Part shown: piece after piece, positions 27,343-35,566 of the stretch
How positions within the stretch are numbered: position 1 is the first letter of the stretch
Layout: each line of letters begins with the position of its first letter
Notes under the pieces: generated by a model
Told to the model about the DNA's origin: nothing
Databases searched by the model: none
Seen by the model: only the letters and a program-made list of their open reading frames with translations
Origin: CAIYQJ01 sp963717255
Lineage (GTDB): Bacteria; Chloroflexota; Limnocylindria; Limnocylindrales; CSP1-4
NCBI GenBank assembly: GCA_963717255.1
Contig: CAVQVT010000016.1
Location: 22,110 to 86,109, forward strand
Length of the DNA stretch: 64,000 nt
Direction: 5' to 3'
Made by a program: the position numbers and the translations under genes

Positions 27343-27358
27343 CCTACCTGAGCACGAA

Positions 27359-27389
27359 AGAGGCCCTCCGGGCGATCCGGAGGGTCTCT
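27359..27389 (+). terminator. Hairpin after tRNA-Pro
   Basis: AGAGGCCCTCCGG pairs with CCGGAGGGTCTCT around a 5-base loop (GCGAT). No T run follows on the + strand; an A-rich side (CACGAAAG) precedes, so on the - strand it would look like a terminator. It shares the 16-mer AGCACGAAAGAGGCCC with the hairpin at 28197-28226. Confidence 0.6.
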
Positions 27390-27621
27390 CGATCCCGGGG
27401 CGCCCCGCCGCACTCTCCACCAGACTGAGCGAGGCGGACCCGAGACGCTCCGCGAGTCGCGCGCCATCGGAGCGCCATCTCCGTTCCCGATCGCCCGGTG
27501 CACGGGCGCACCGCCTTCCTGCTCGCCCTTGCATCTCACGGCCGAGGCCCCACACTGGCGCGACGCGGCCTCGGCCACCGACGGGCTCCCGTCAACGAGC
27601 GATCACGGACCGGAAGTCGCC

Positions 27622-27828
27622 ATGCGTCCCATCCATCCCCCGGGGCGCGGCCTGCGCGCCGCCCTCGTCTCCGCGGTCGGCGTCGCCGCCCTGCTCGCGG
27701 CGACCGTCGGCCCTGCGGCGGCGAAGCCGCCCGGTCCGCCGACCCTCCCCGCGGGGCAGGTCGTGAACGAGAGCCTGGTCCTCTCGGTCCAGATGCCGCC
27801 GGGACCGCCGATCGTCCCCGGCGGCTAG
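27622..27828 (+). CDS. Small secreted hypothetical protein
   Basis: 68 residues from ATG 27622. A clear signal peptide is visible: positive start (MRPIHPPGRGLR), hydrophobic core (AALVSAVGVAALLAATV) and an AAA cleavage region near residue 31. The mature part is only ~37 residues and Pro-rich (KPPGPPTLPAGQVV ... MPPGPPIVPGG). No family recognised; the secretion signal is the only strong evidence. Confidence 0.45.
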   Translation: MRPIHPPGRGLRAALVSAVGVAALLAATVGPAAAKPPGPPTLPAGQVVNESLVLSVQMPPGPPIVPGG

Positions 27829-28190
27829 CGTCGCCTCGCCGTACGAGGATGCCCGTCGGGCGGACCCGGCGCGCATCCTCACGGTGTGGGCGGTGCGCCG
27901 AGGGACCTGCTCGCGAGCCCGCGCGAGAGCCGGACATGGCTGAGGCGGAGGTGGCGCAGGAGCTGGCCCAGGAACCGGCAACGGGAGGACCCACGTGACC
28001 CCGGGGGCAGCGGGTCCGGGGAGCGCGCTGGCGGCCGTGGAGGTAGGGGACGAAGGAGCGGCCCGCAGGACGGACCCCGAATCTGACCGCCATGCCACCC
28101 TGAGCTGCAGCCTCCGGCCGAGGCTCATCGACGATGTCGAGGAGGACTCCCGGACACGGCTCGGTCGCTGCCTGGGCCACGATCCCAAGC
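27829..28190. other. Intergenic stretch with no supported gene
   Basis: About 360 bases between the small secreted protein and the hairpin at 28197. Open frames exist on both strands but have the Arg/Gly/Pro composition of chance frames in GC-rich DNA and carry no recognisable motif or ribosome site. I see no RNA gene. Confidence 0.5.
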
Positions 28191-28196
28191 ACGAAA

Positions 28197-28226
28197 GAGG
28201 CCCCTCAGGGTGTCCGGAGGGGCCTC
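28197..28226 (-). terminator. Terminator of the collagen-like gene
   Basis: GAGGCCCCTC and GAGGGGCCTC form a 10-bp stem with a 10-base loop; on the - strand it is followed by CTTTCGTGCTT, placing T residues after the stem. It lies 56 bases past the - strand stop at 28282. Confidence 0.65.
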
Positions 28227-28281
28227 ATCCTCGTGTTCCCAGCCGGGTCCCGGACACCGCGCGGCCGAGACCGGGGTCGGG

Positions 28282-28911
28282 TCAGTGCGCCACGGAGAAC
28301 GAGCAGCCTGTGCCCGGGATCGCGACGGCCATCACGACCGCCGTCAGCGCCCCCAGCGGACCGATCGCCGTCATCGTCGCCTGCCCAGTGAACGGCGCAG
28401 AGTTGGCGAGGCGATTCCCGAGCGTGGTCACGGTGGTGTACGGGCCACCCTGCACGTAGATGTCGGCGCTGTTGAAGTTGCCGAAACCAAGCTGCGGGAC
28501 GGGGGCAGCCGGGGTCCCCTTGCACAGCACGTGCACCTGGATGCCATTCGCGTACCACAGGGGCTGGAACGCAAGCGGGTTCGCCTCGGCCTGAAGGCTG
28601 ATCACGGTCGTGGCGAGCGACCCGGTGACACCTGCCGGTCCCGTCGGTCCGGTCGGCCCCATCGGACCGGTGGCGCCCGTCGGGCCGGTCGGGCCCGGGA
28701 CCCCGACGGTGGACCAGGAGACGAGCCGGCCGCCTCCCGGGAGCTTGCACTGGGCGCTATCGGACAGGCGGACGTTGCCGTAGGCGTCGTAACAGGCGTA
28801 GAGGGTCGCCGGGTTGCTCGCGGCGAACGTGCCCCCCGCCGCCACGGCGACGAGGGCGAACAGGCCGACCCCGACGGCGAGCGCGCGGAGGCGTGAACGG
28901 GACGCTGGCAT
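28282..28911 (-). CDS. Secreted collagen-like repeat protein
   Basis: 209 residues. Signal peptide at 1-31 (SRLRALAVGVGLFALVAVA, then AGGTFAAS). A short domain with two cysteines follows (LYACYDAYGNVRLSDSAQCK), a pattern seen before collagen-like repeats in soil bacteria. Then come nine Gly-X-Y triplets beginning GVPGPTGPTGATGPMGPTG. The last ~110 residues form a hydrophobic Gly/Ala/Thr-rich domain with two more cysteines. A strong ribosome site, GGGAGGAGGA, precedes ATG 28911. Probably a surface or matrix protein; role unknown. It is transcribed against its neighbours and has its own terminator. Confidence 0.8.
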   Translation of the reverse strand: MPASRSRLRALAVGVGLFALVAVAAGGTFAASNPATLYACYDAYGNVRLSDSAQCKLPGGGRLVSWSTVGVPGPTGPTGATGPMGPTGPTGPAGVTGSLATTVISLQAEANPLAFQPLWYANGIQVHVLCKGTPAAPVPQLGFGNFNSADIYVQGGPYTTVTTLGNRLANSAPFTGQATMTAIGPLGALTAVVMAVAIPGTGCSFSVAH

Positions 28912-29290
28912 CGGAATCCTCCTCCCACCGGAGCGCTGCGGCCGTCGATCACGGCCCGTCCGTGCGCCCCGAGGATGTGCGGACTGTGGGGGGCCGGCGG
29001 GGACCCGTCAATGGGGAAGATGACCCGCCAGGTGATCCGCGAGCGACCCGGCTCCCACAGCGTTTCGCCACGCCCCGGCTCCGATGGGGCGACCGGGGTG
29101 CTCACGACGCGGGCATCCCCCGAGGTGGGCATACTCCCGCCATGGCGGGTCCCGACGAGTCGCCGTGGTCGCGGAGCCGGCCGCGTTCACGGTCTGCGCA
29201 TTCGCTCCCCGATGGCTGCCGGGTCGCGGCCCGGCGGCCGGCTCGTCCGGTCGGCCGTTCCGAACGCGAGTCGGACACCGGAGCGGCCGC
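28912..29290. other. Divergent intergenic region
   Basis: About 380 bases between the collagen-like gene (-) and the M23 peptidase (+). A CATACT box at 29133-29138 is 6 bases before ATG 29142; that ATG opens a 50-codon frame ending in ATGA with the peptidase start. Its Arg/Ser-rich product resembles nothing, so I do not call it a gene, but the box may mark the transcript start of the peptidase. Confidence 0.4.
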
Positions 29291-30004
29291 ATGACCATGG
29301 CTCCCGCCTCCGGGCTCGACGAGCTCGCCGACGCGCGGATCGTCGAGTTCCCGCTGCGGGGCGAATGGGTCGCCGTCCACTCCCCGGGCAGCCGCATCCC
29401 GAGCCACGGGACGAACGTGCTCGGGCAGCGGTACGCCTTCGACCTCATCCGCTTCGACCCCCGGCCGGGGACCCGCTACCACCCGCAGCGGGGTCTCCGG
29501 GCGCTGCTGCTCGGCACGCGCACCCGTGACAGTCACGGCTGGGGAGAGCCGATCCTTGCGCCGCTTGACGGCGAGGTCGTCGTCGCCAGCGATGGCATCG
29601 CGGAGCGCGAACGGATCCACCTCGTCCGGGAGCTCGCGCTGGTGCTCTGGAACGGCCTCACCTTCCGCCCGACACCCGAGCGGCTGCGCACGGTCGTGGG
29701 CAACCACGTGATCCTGCGCCACGGCGCCGTGTACTCCGCGTACGCCCACATGACGACGGGCTCCGTGGCGGTGCGGGTCGGGCAGTCCGTGCGGGTGGGC
29801 GACATGCTGGGTCGCGTGGGCCACACGGGCAACTCGACCGCGCCGCACCTCCACTTCCAGCTGATGGACGGTCCGGACCCGCTCACCGCCCGCGGGGTGC
29901 CGTGCGCCTTCCGGGCGTACGAGGTCGAGCGGGATGACGGCTGGCATCTCGTCGAGCGAGGGGTCCCGATCACGACCGACCGGATCCGGTCGGTCGTGAT
30001 CTGA
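29291..30004 (+). CDS. M23-family peptidase-like protein
   Basis: 237 residues from ATG 29291 (ATG 29297 also possible). The LytM/M23 fold is visible: FPLRGEWVAVHSPGSRIPSH, QRYAFDLIRFD (metal Asp region), WGEPILAPLDGEVVVASDG, GNHVILRHGAVYSAYAHMTT, VRVGQSVRVGDMLGRVGHTG and NSTAPHLHFQLMD with HxH. Such proteins cut peptide cross-links of murein, but this subgroup lacks a visible signal peptide and may act in the cytoplasm or be non-classically exported. Confidence 0.8.
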   Translation: MTMAPASGLDELADARIVEFPLRGEWVAVHSPGSRIPSHGTNVLGQRYAFDLIRFDPRPGTRYHPQRGLRALLLGTRTRDSHGWGEPILAPLDGEVVVASDGIAERERIHLVRELALVLWNGLTFRPTPERLRTVVGNHVILRHGAVYSAYAHMTTGSVAVRVGQSVRVGDMLGRVGHTGNSTAPHLHFQLMDGPDPLTARGVPCAFRAYEVERDDGWHLVERGVPITTDRIRSVVI

Positions 30005-30257
30005 GTCGAGCGACGGGTCGGTGGCTCGCCCCGGGATGGCCCCCGGGTCGTAGCCGCGGCAGCATGCCGCCACAGGGCGGCCACGGTCCAACGTCCGCGT
30101 CGTGCGTGCCGGTACGCGACCCACCGCGTCGTCCGCGGTCTGGTGGCTGCCGGCCGATCCCACGCATGGCGCTCGCGGCCGCGCTGCGGACGACAGCCAC
30201 GATGGCGGAAGCCCCGGCGCCTGCGCGGACCCGTGGGGACCCGCGCGACCCGACCGC

Positions 30258-30263
30258 TATGCT
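30258..30263 (+). promoter_or_regulatory. -10 box TATGCT, leaderless-type
   Basis: TATGCT is 6 bases before ATG 30270. Confidence 0.6.
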
Positions 30264-30269
30264 CGGCTC

Positions 30270-30722
30270 ATGGAGAGAGGGCGCCCGATCGAAGAACCGG
30301 CGGCCGTCCTCCAGGGCGGCCGTCTCAAAGCGTACCGGCCGCTGCCGAAGGCCGAACGACTCGCCGCGTTCGATGAAGGGCTCGCGGCGTACGACCGCGG
30401 CGAGTGGTTCGAGGCCCACGAGCTGCTGGAGCCGGCGTGGATGGGGACCGACGACCTGCCGGAGCGTGAGCTGTGCCAAGGCCTCATCAAGCTGGCGGCG
30501 GGCCACGTCCACTGGGAGCGAGGGAATCCGCGGGGCATGCGGAAGAACCTCGAGGGCGCCCGCTCCCGACTGATGGAGGCGATGGAGGGTGGCGCGGACG
30601 ACCGCGGGCTCGACCTTCGCGCCCTGGTCGCCTCGATCGACGACCGGCTGGCGCGGCTCGCCTCGCTCGGTGCAGGCGACGTCGCGGCGGTCCAGCCGAT
30701 CGAGATCCCGCGCCGCGCCTGA
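30270..30722 (+). CDS. DUF309 domain protein
   Basis: 150 residues. The DUF309 helical core is clear: AAYDRGEWFEAHELLEPAWM, ELCQGLIKLAAGHVHWERGN and GMRKNLEGARSRL. Members are small helical proteins without assigned function. The start is fixed by the -10 box immediately upstream. Confidence 0.85.
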   Translation: MERGRPIEEPAAVLQGGRLKAYRPLPKAERLAAFDEGLAAYDRGEWFEAHELLEPAWMGTDDLPERELCQGLIKLAAGHVHWERGNPRGMRKNLEGARSRLMEAMEGGADDRGLDLRALVASIDDRLARLASLGAGDVAAVQPIEIPRRA

Positions 30723-30906
30723 GGCGGCTCGAGCGCGCGGGCGGCGACGCCACGGCGGGGACGCTGCCCCTTCGCGACGGACGGCCCTGTCACCGCCCGG
30801 GCACTCGATGACATGCTCGCGACGGCGCGGCGGCGCACCCCCGGTCGGGGGTCGGAGGCCGGGTCGTGGCCCTGGACGAGGCGCCGCGCGGAGAGGAGGT
30901 CCACCC

Positions 30907-31812
30907 ATGTCCCCTGTGCTCGTGGCAGGCGCGACCGGCCTGGTCGGCAGCGACATCTGCCGCCGACTCGCCGGGGAGGGGATGCCGTTCCGGGCGCTCG
31001 TCCGCGCGTCGTCCGATCCGGCCAAGGTCGCCGCGCTCGAGTCCCTCGGCGCCGAGACCGTCGTCGGCGACGTGCGTGATGTCGCCTCCCTCGAGGCCGC
31101 GTGCGCCGGCGCCGACTGCGTCATCTCCACGCTGTCGGCCATGCCGTTCGCCTACGAGCCCGGTGTGAACGACATCGGCCCGACGGATCGAGACGGCACG
31201 ATCGCGCTCGTGGACGCCGCCCGGCGTGCGGGTGCGCGCGGCTTCGTCTACATGTCGTTCTCCGGGAACATGGATCTCGACTTCCCACTGCGGAACACGA
31301 AGCGGGCGGTCGAGGCGCACGTGCGCGCGAGCGGACTCGACTGGACCGTCCTTCGGCCCGGCTACTTCATGGAGGTCTGGCTGAGCCCGGCGGTCGGCTT
31401 CGATGCCGCGAACGCATCGGCCACGATCTTCGGGCCCGGCGAGAATCCGATCAGCTGGATCGCCGTTCCGGACGTCGCAGAGTTCGCCGTCCGCGCGCTC
31501 GACGCGCCGGCGGCGCGGAACGCGACGCTGGAGCTCGGCGGGCCACAGGCGCTCTCCCCGAACGAGGTCGTGCGGATCTTCGAGCGCCACGTGGGCCGGC
31601 CGTTCACGGTGACGCACGTGCCGGTCGCGGCCCTGGAGGCCGCGCAGGCCGAGGCGCCGCACGACATGGGGCGGTCGTTCGCCGGCCTCCAGCGCTGCTA
31701 CGCGGCGGGTGACCCGATCCCGATGGAGAAGATGCTCGAGGAGATCCCGATCCCGCTCACCTCGGTGGACGACTACGCGGCGACAGTGGCCGCCGGGCTC
31801 CGGGCGGGCTGA
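30907..31812 (+). CDS. NmrA-like NAD(P)-binding reductase/regulator
   Basis: 301 residues from ATG 30907, 6 bases after GGAGAGGAGG. The Rossmann motif MSPVLVAGATGLVGSDICRR starts the protein; VVGDVRDVASLEAACAGAD, FVYMSFSGNMDLDFPLRNTK and LDWTVLRPGYFMEVWLSP follow, the pattern of atypical short-chain NmrA/HSCARG proteins, in which the Tyr-x-x-x-Lys pair is altered. It binds NAD(P)H; either a quinone/isoflavone-type reductase or a redox sensor. Confidence 0.82.
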   Translation: MSPVLVAGATGLVGSDICRRLAGEGMPFRALVRASSDPAKVAALESLGAETVVGDVRDVASLEAACAGADCVISTLSAMPFAYEPGVNDIGPTDRDGTIALVDAARRAGARGFVYMSFSGNMDLDFPLRNTKRAVEAHVRASGLDWTVLRPGYFMEVWLSPAVGFDAANASATIFGPGENPISWIAVPDVAEFAVRALDAPAARNATLELGGPQALSPNEVVRIFERHVGRPFTVTHVPVAALEAAQAEAPHDMGRSFAGLQRCYAAGDPIPMEKMLEEIPIPLTSVDDYAATVAAGLRAG

Positions 31813-31832
31813 CGATCCGGTCGGGCGAACGC

Positions 31833-31867
31833 GAAGGCCCCCGCGGGCGCCGCCCGCGGGGGCCTTC
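31833..31867. terminator. Bidirectional terminator hairpin
   Basis: GAAGGCCCCCGCGGGC and GCCCGCGGGGGCCTTC form a perfect 16-bp stem with a 3-base loop between two convergent genes, serving both strands. Confidence 0.85.
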
Positions 31868-31881
31868 GATCCGCGGGAGCG

Positions 31882-32505
31882 CTACTCGGCGGTCGTGTCG
31901 CCGGCGGCCTTCGCGGCCTGCTTGACGGCGTCGGCGGTCTCGTCGTCCACCGGGACGGCCTTGACGTCGGTCGCCTGCGGGATCGTCTCCTTCACCGCGT
32001 CGATCGCGGTGATCGACACGAGCGCGACGATGCCGGAGGTGCCGGGCTTGATGACGTCGGCGAGCTCGTCGGCCACAGCGCCGCGCTTCAGGAGGTTACC
32101 CGCCTTGCCGGCGAGCGCGCCGGCGATCCCGACCGTCGCGGCGCTCGCGAGGATCGACGGAGGGAAGATGATGCCGACGACGACGCCCGCCACGGCACCC
32201 CAGAGGAAGCCGTTGCGTGTCGTGTGGTCCGTCATCTTCTGGATGTGGATCTTGCCCTGGTAGTCCGCGTTCACGACGAGGACGCCGTCGATGTCGATGG
32301 CGCGCTTCATCTCCGCGTCGAGCAGGGCGCCGTAGGCGAGCTTCGCGGCATCCATGTCGGCGAACTGCGCGACGATGATCGCGGAGTCGCCCTGGACGGC
32401 GATCGCTGCCTCGGCCTGCACGCCGGCCTCGTCCTCGACGACTGCGGCGACGACCTCGACCGGCTCGGCGATCGTGTCGGGTGCCTTCGGGGTGTCTTCG
32501 GTCAT
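31882..32505 (-). CDS. DUF1269 membrane protein
   Basis: 207 residues from ATG 32505, preceded on the - strand by AAGGAGG. After an acidic N-terminal ~45 residues comes AIIVAQFADMDAAKLAYGAL, VLVVNADYQGKIHIQKMTD, then a Gly-rich membrane segment (GFLWGAVAGVVVGIIFPPSI), matching DUF1269. The C-terminus is acidic. Function unknown; related proteins are often stress-associated. Confidence 0.8.
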   Translation of the reverse strand: MTEDTPKAPDTIAEPVEVVAAVVEDEAGVQAEAAIAVQGDSAIIVAQFADMDAAKLAYGALLDAEMKRAIDIDGVLVVNADYQGKIHIQKMTDHTTRNGFLWGAVAGVVVGIIFPPSILASAATVGIAGALAGKAGNLLKRGAVADELADVIKPGTSGIVALVSITAIDAVKETIPQATDVKAVPVDDETADAVKQAAKAAGDTTAE

Positions 32506-32623
32506 GGGGCCTCCTTGGGTCCTCGCGGATGGGGGGCGTCCTCGGCGGCCCGGGCGGGCCGCGGCGCTCGCCCGAGGATACCCTGCCGGCCGGTCGCCCG
32601 CCGCCGGGGAGTCGATGGGTCGG

Positions 32624-33316
32624 TCAGGCGGTCGGATCCACCACGCCCGCGGACACGGCCGCGGTGAGCATCCGCCTCTTCTCGCGGTGACGTGCGGCCT
32701 TCGCGCGGTTCCCGCACGTCGCCATGTCGCACCACCGGCGGCGGCCGGTGGGGGACCGGTCGATGAACGCCTCGTTGCAGTCGGGGCTCTCGCAGATGCG
32801 CAGGCGCTCCGGCATGCCCTGGCTGAGCTCGCGCGCCAGAGACTCCGCGAGCCGGCCGAGCGCGCCCGCGATCGGGTCGCCGAGGTGCCGGTGGCCGAGC
32901 GAGACCCCGTCGGCGGAAGGCACCAGCACGTAGACGTAGTGGGTCCGCAGGATCCGGTTGACGGTCCGCAGGTCACCGCGCGACGGCGGACGCCCGGCGA
33001 CCGCCGCCTCGAGAAGACCCCGCATGGCATCGCGCACGCGGCGGATGATCCCGAGGTCGGCCGCGCCCGCCGCAGGGTCCTCTGCGTAGCGGGTCAGGAG
33101 GCGCGACCGTGCGTCGTCGTGAACCAGGTTGCGGGCCACGAACCACTCGATCGCGTCCGCTGGCCCGACGAACTCGCGCGCGCGCTTCCCGCGCACGAGC
33201 CGGCCGGTGTTCACGAAGTCGAGGCAGTCCTCGAGCGGGGCGTTGTGGCCGTGTCGGTCCGCCTCGTGGGGCTGCTCGTCGGAGACGAAGAGGGGGAGTC
33301 CGGGCGGTCGGGTCAT
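32624..33316 (-). CDS. CGNR zinc-finger transcriptional regulator (ABATE domain)
   Basis: 230 residues from ATG 33316. The N-terminal ABATE-like stress-sensor domain (LEDCLDFVNTGRLVRGKRA) is followed by the CGNR zinc finger, ICESPDCNEAFIDRSPTGRR then RWCDMATCGNRAKAARHREK, in which the four cysteines and the CGNR motif are intact. These are putative DNA-binding regulators. The upstream region is unusually AT-rich and full of GGTTAC/GGTTAT inverted repeats, suggesting self-regulation together with the divergent mini-genes. Confidence 0.88.
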   Translation of the reverse strand: MTRPPGLPLFVSDEQPHEADRHGHNAPLEDCLDFVNTGRLVRGKRAREFVGPADAIEWFVARNLVHDDARSRLLTRYAEDPAAGAADLGIIRRVRDAMRGLLEAAVAGRPPSRGDLRTVNRILRTHYVYVLVPSADGVSLGHRHLGDPIAGALGRLAESLARELSQGMPERLRICESPDCNEAFIDRSPTGRRRWCDMATCGNRAKAARHREKRRMLTAAVSAGVVDPTA

Positions 33317-33326
33317 CTGGTAACCC

Positions 33327-33355
33327 CTTATACCTGCTTGACAGGTTATATGCAA
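33327..33355 (-). promoter_or_regulatory. Promoter of the CGNR gene
   Basis: On the - strand, TTGCAT (33355-33350) and TATAAG (33332-33327) are separated by exactly 17 bases; ATG 33316 follows 10 bases later. Confidence 0.65.
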
Positions 33356-33367
33356 GAGGGTTATCGT
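33338..33367 (+). promoter_or_regulatory. Divergent promoter for the mini-gene pair
   Basis: TTGACA (33338-33343) and TATCGT (33362-33367) with 18-base spacing, overlapping the CGNR promoter in the opposite direction. Confidence 0.5.
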
Positions 33368-33385
33368 GAGGCGAGCAGATAACCC
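33358..33385. promoter_or_regulatory. Candidate operator, inverted repeat
   Basis: GGGTTATC (33358-33365) and GATAACCC (33378-33385) form an inverted repeat with a 12-base spacer that covers the -10 and start of the + strand promoter. Related sites GGTAACCCC (33319-33327) and GGTTACCCCC (33402-33411) flank it, and TAACCCCTT recurs at 33321 and 33380. Confidence 0.5.
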
Positions 33386-33436
33386 CTTCAGCGCTTCCAA
33401 GCGGTTACCCCCGCCGACACAGTACGAAACGGACGG

Positions 33437-33565
33437 ATGGACGCCATGACCTTCATCGTGATCATCGCCGCGACGGTGCTCTTCGCGATCCTCGCGGGGC
33501 TCGCCACGACCGCCGGCACCGACTCCCGCCTCTCGTTCCGGGACGACGTCCGCCCCTGGATCTGA
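33437..33565 (+). CDS. 42-residue membrane protein
   Basis: ATG 33437 opens MDAMTFIVIIAATVLFAILA, a single hydrophobic helix (about 4-24), followed by GLATTAGTDSRLSFRDD and VRPWI before the stop. Sequence composition is protein-like, and it lies directly behind a divergent promoter facing the CGNR regulator. No family recognised. Confidence 0.55.
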   Translation: MDAMTFIVIIAATVLFAILAGLATTAGTDSRLSFRDDVRPWI

Positions 33566-33623
33566 GCTCCTCCCCGGCCGGCCCGCCGGCCCGCCGGCCG
33601 CACCCCCGAAGGGAGGCACCGAC

Positions 33624-33779
33624 ATGCTGAACAGTGGAGTCGCGCTCCTTCTCGCGAAGGATCGGGCGGCCGAGCTCCAGCGTGAGGCCGACCGCCACCA
33701 CCATCGCCGACCGGTCCGCAGCCGCACGCTCGAGCTCCTCCTCCGGCGCCGCGGCGCGAACCGACCGTCGAGCCGCTGA
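33624..33779 (+). CDS. 51-residue basic hypothetical protein
   Basis: ATG 33624 follows a ribosome site (AAGGGAGG, 33609-33616) by 7 bases. Product: MLNSGVALLLAKDRAAELQR, then a His/Arg-rich stretch (EADRHHHRRPVRSRTLELLL). It is amphipathic and very basic at the C-terminus. Its stop is followed by a clear terminator, so it closes the mini-operon with 33437-33565. Function unknown. Confidence 0.5.
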   Translation: MLNSGVALLLAKDRAAELQREADRHHHRRPVRSRTLELLLRRRGANRPSSR

Positions 33780-33821
33780 GGTCGCGTCCCACCGAGTAGG
33801 CGCACCCCCGACGACTCGCCC

Positions 33822-33853
33822 GACACCCCCGTCGCCAGTGCGACGGGGGTGTC
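33822..33853 (+). terminator. Terminator hairpin of the mini-gene unit
   Basis: GACACCCCCGTCG and CGACGGGGGTGTC form a 13-bp stem with a 6-base loop, 42 bases past the preceding stop. Confidence 0.75.
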
Positions 33854-33925
33854 GGCGTCTCGGTGACGGACCACGGGCCCGACGCCGCGTGGCGCGCCCC
33901 GCTCCGGCGGCGCTCGTCCTGAGCG

Positions 33926-33931
33926 TAGACT
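33926..33931 (+). promoter_or_regulatory. -10 box TAGACT, leaderless-type
   Basis: TAGACT ends 7 bases before ATG 33939. Confidence 0.6.
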
Positions 33932-33938
33932 GCCGGCC

Positions 33939-35477
33939 ATGACCGGGGAACCCGCGCCGACACCGGGTGACGAGATCGAGCCACTGGACCGGATCGACGC
34001 GCAACAGCGCGACGGCGTCGGCGATATGGAGCCCGAGCGGTTCCGGATCGCCGCCCATGCGGTCGTCGACGCGATGGCCGACTACCTTGCCGGGGTGCGC
34101 GCCTTCCCGGTGCTCCCGCCGGTGGAACCGGGGACGCTCCGTGGCCTCTTCCCCGCCGCCCCGCCCGCCGCGCCGGAGCCCGTGGGGGCGATGCTCGCGG
34201 ACGTCGCACGGCTGGTCGAGCCGAACACGACCCACTGGCAGCACCCGGGGTTCATGGCCTACTTCGCCACGACCGCGTCCGGTCCCGGGATCCTGGCCGA
34301 GATGTTCGTCGCCGCTCTCGGCGCCAACGCCATGCTGTGGCGGACGTCGCCGGTCGCCACCGAGCTCGAGGAGGTGGTGGTCGACTGGCTGCGCGTCGCG
34401 CTCGGCCTGCCCGGGGACTTCGGCGGCCTGTTGACGGACACGGCGTCGACCTCGTCGCTCATCGCCCTGGGGGCGGCCCGTGAGGCGGCCGGAACCCACG
34501 CCGCCGCGCGGGGCATCGCGGGCCGCGACGACGTCCCGCGGCTGCGCGTCTACGCGTCCGCCGAGGCGCACTCGTCGATCGAGAAGGCGTGCATGACGCT
34601 CGGGCTCGGACGCGCTTCGCTCGTCCGGGTGCAGACCGACGACGCGCTCGCGATGGATGCCGACGCCCTTGCGGTGGCCATCGTGACCGACCGGGCGGCC
34701 GGGATGCTGCCCATGGCCATCGTCGCGACGCTGGGCACGACGTCGTCCACCGCGGTCGACCCCGTGAGCGCCATCGCGGATGTCGCGGCGCGCGAGGGGC
34801 TGTGGCTGCACGTGGACGCCGCGTACGGCGGGGCGGCCGCGGTCGTCCCCGAGCGACGCGGTCCGTTCGCGGGGTGGGAGCGGGCCGACTCGATCGTGGT
34901 CAACCCGCACAAGTGGCTCTTCACCCCGCTCGACGCGTCGCTGCTCCTGTCGCGGCGCATGCCGGTGCTCCGCGACGCGTTCAGCCTGGTGCCCGAGTAC
35001 CTGCGCACGCTGGACCGGGCGGCGCCCGTCCACGACTACAACGAGTACACCCCCGTGCTCGGACGCCGGTTCCGTGCGCTGAAGCTCTGGTTCGTCCTCC
35101 GGTACTTCGGCCTCGAGGGGATCCGTCGGCGGATCGACGCTCACTGCGCGTGGGCGGCGGAGCTGGCGGCGGCCGTCGACGCGGACCCCGACTTCGAGCT
35201 GCTCGCGCCCGTGCCCTTCTCGACGGTGTGCCTCCGCGCGCGGCCGCGCGACCTCGCCGGTCGCGAGGACGAGCCGGCGGTCCACGCCGACCTGGACGAC
35301 CTCAACGAGCGCCTGCTCGATGCCGTGAACGCGACCGGGGAGGTGCTCCTCTCCCACACGCGCCTGCGCGACCGGTTCACGATCCGCGTCGCGATCGGGA
35401 GCCTTCACACGACGCGCGAGGACGTCACGCGCGCCTGGGGCACCCTCCGGGCCGAGGCCACCCGCCTCCAGGCGTGA
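33939..35477 (+). CDS. PLP-dependent group II amino-acid decarboxylase
   Basis: 512 residues. The aromatic-L-amino-acid decarboxylase pattern is present: TTHWQHPGFMAYFATTASGP, LLTDTASTSSLIALGAAREA, YASAEAHSSIEKA (His stacking on PLP), LWLHVDAAYGGAA (Asp binding the pyridine N) and VVNPHKWLFTPLDASLLL with the Schiff-base Lys. It probably turns an aromatic amino acid into its amine; substrate is not determinable. The N-terminal ~28 residues are an extra tail. Confidence 0.88.
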   Translation: MTGEPAPTPGDEIEPLDRIDAQQRDGVGDMEPERFRIAAHAVVDAMADYLAGVRAFPVLPPVEPGTLRGLFPAAPPAAPEPVGAMLADVARLVEPNTTHWQHPGFMAYFATTASGPGILAEMFVAALGANAMLWRTSPVATELEEVVVDWLRVALGLPGDFGGLLTDTASTSSLIALGAAREAAGTHAAARGIAGRDDVPRLRVYASAEAHSSIEKACMTLGLGRASLVRVQTDDALAMDADALAVAIVTDRAAGMLPMAIVATLGTTSSTAVDPVSAIADVAAREGLWLHVDAAYGGAAAVVPERRGPFAGWERADSIVVNPHKWLFTPLDASLLLSRRMPVLRDAFSLVPEYLRTLDRAAPVHDYNEYTPVLGRRFRALKLWFVLRYFGLEGIRRRIDAHCAWAAELAAAVDADPDFELLAPVPFSTVCLRARPRDLAGREDEPAVHADLDDLNERLLDAVNATGEVLLSHTRLRDRFTIRVAIGSLHTTREDVTRAWGTLRAEATRLQA

Positions 35478-35566
35478 TGCGGGGGAGCGGTCGGCACGCC
35501 CCCGGGCCGTGACGTGGCATCATCCGGGCCACGACCGCCCTGCAGGGCGGCAGGAGGAATGGACAC

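Noticed and set aside
29142..29294. 50-codon frame with CATACT box and ATGA overlap with the M23 gene
   Set aside because: Arg/Ser/Ala-rich product without hydrophobic core or motif; the overlap alone is weak evidence.
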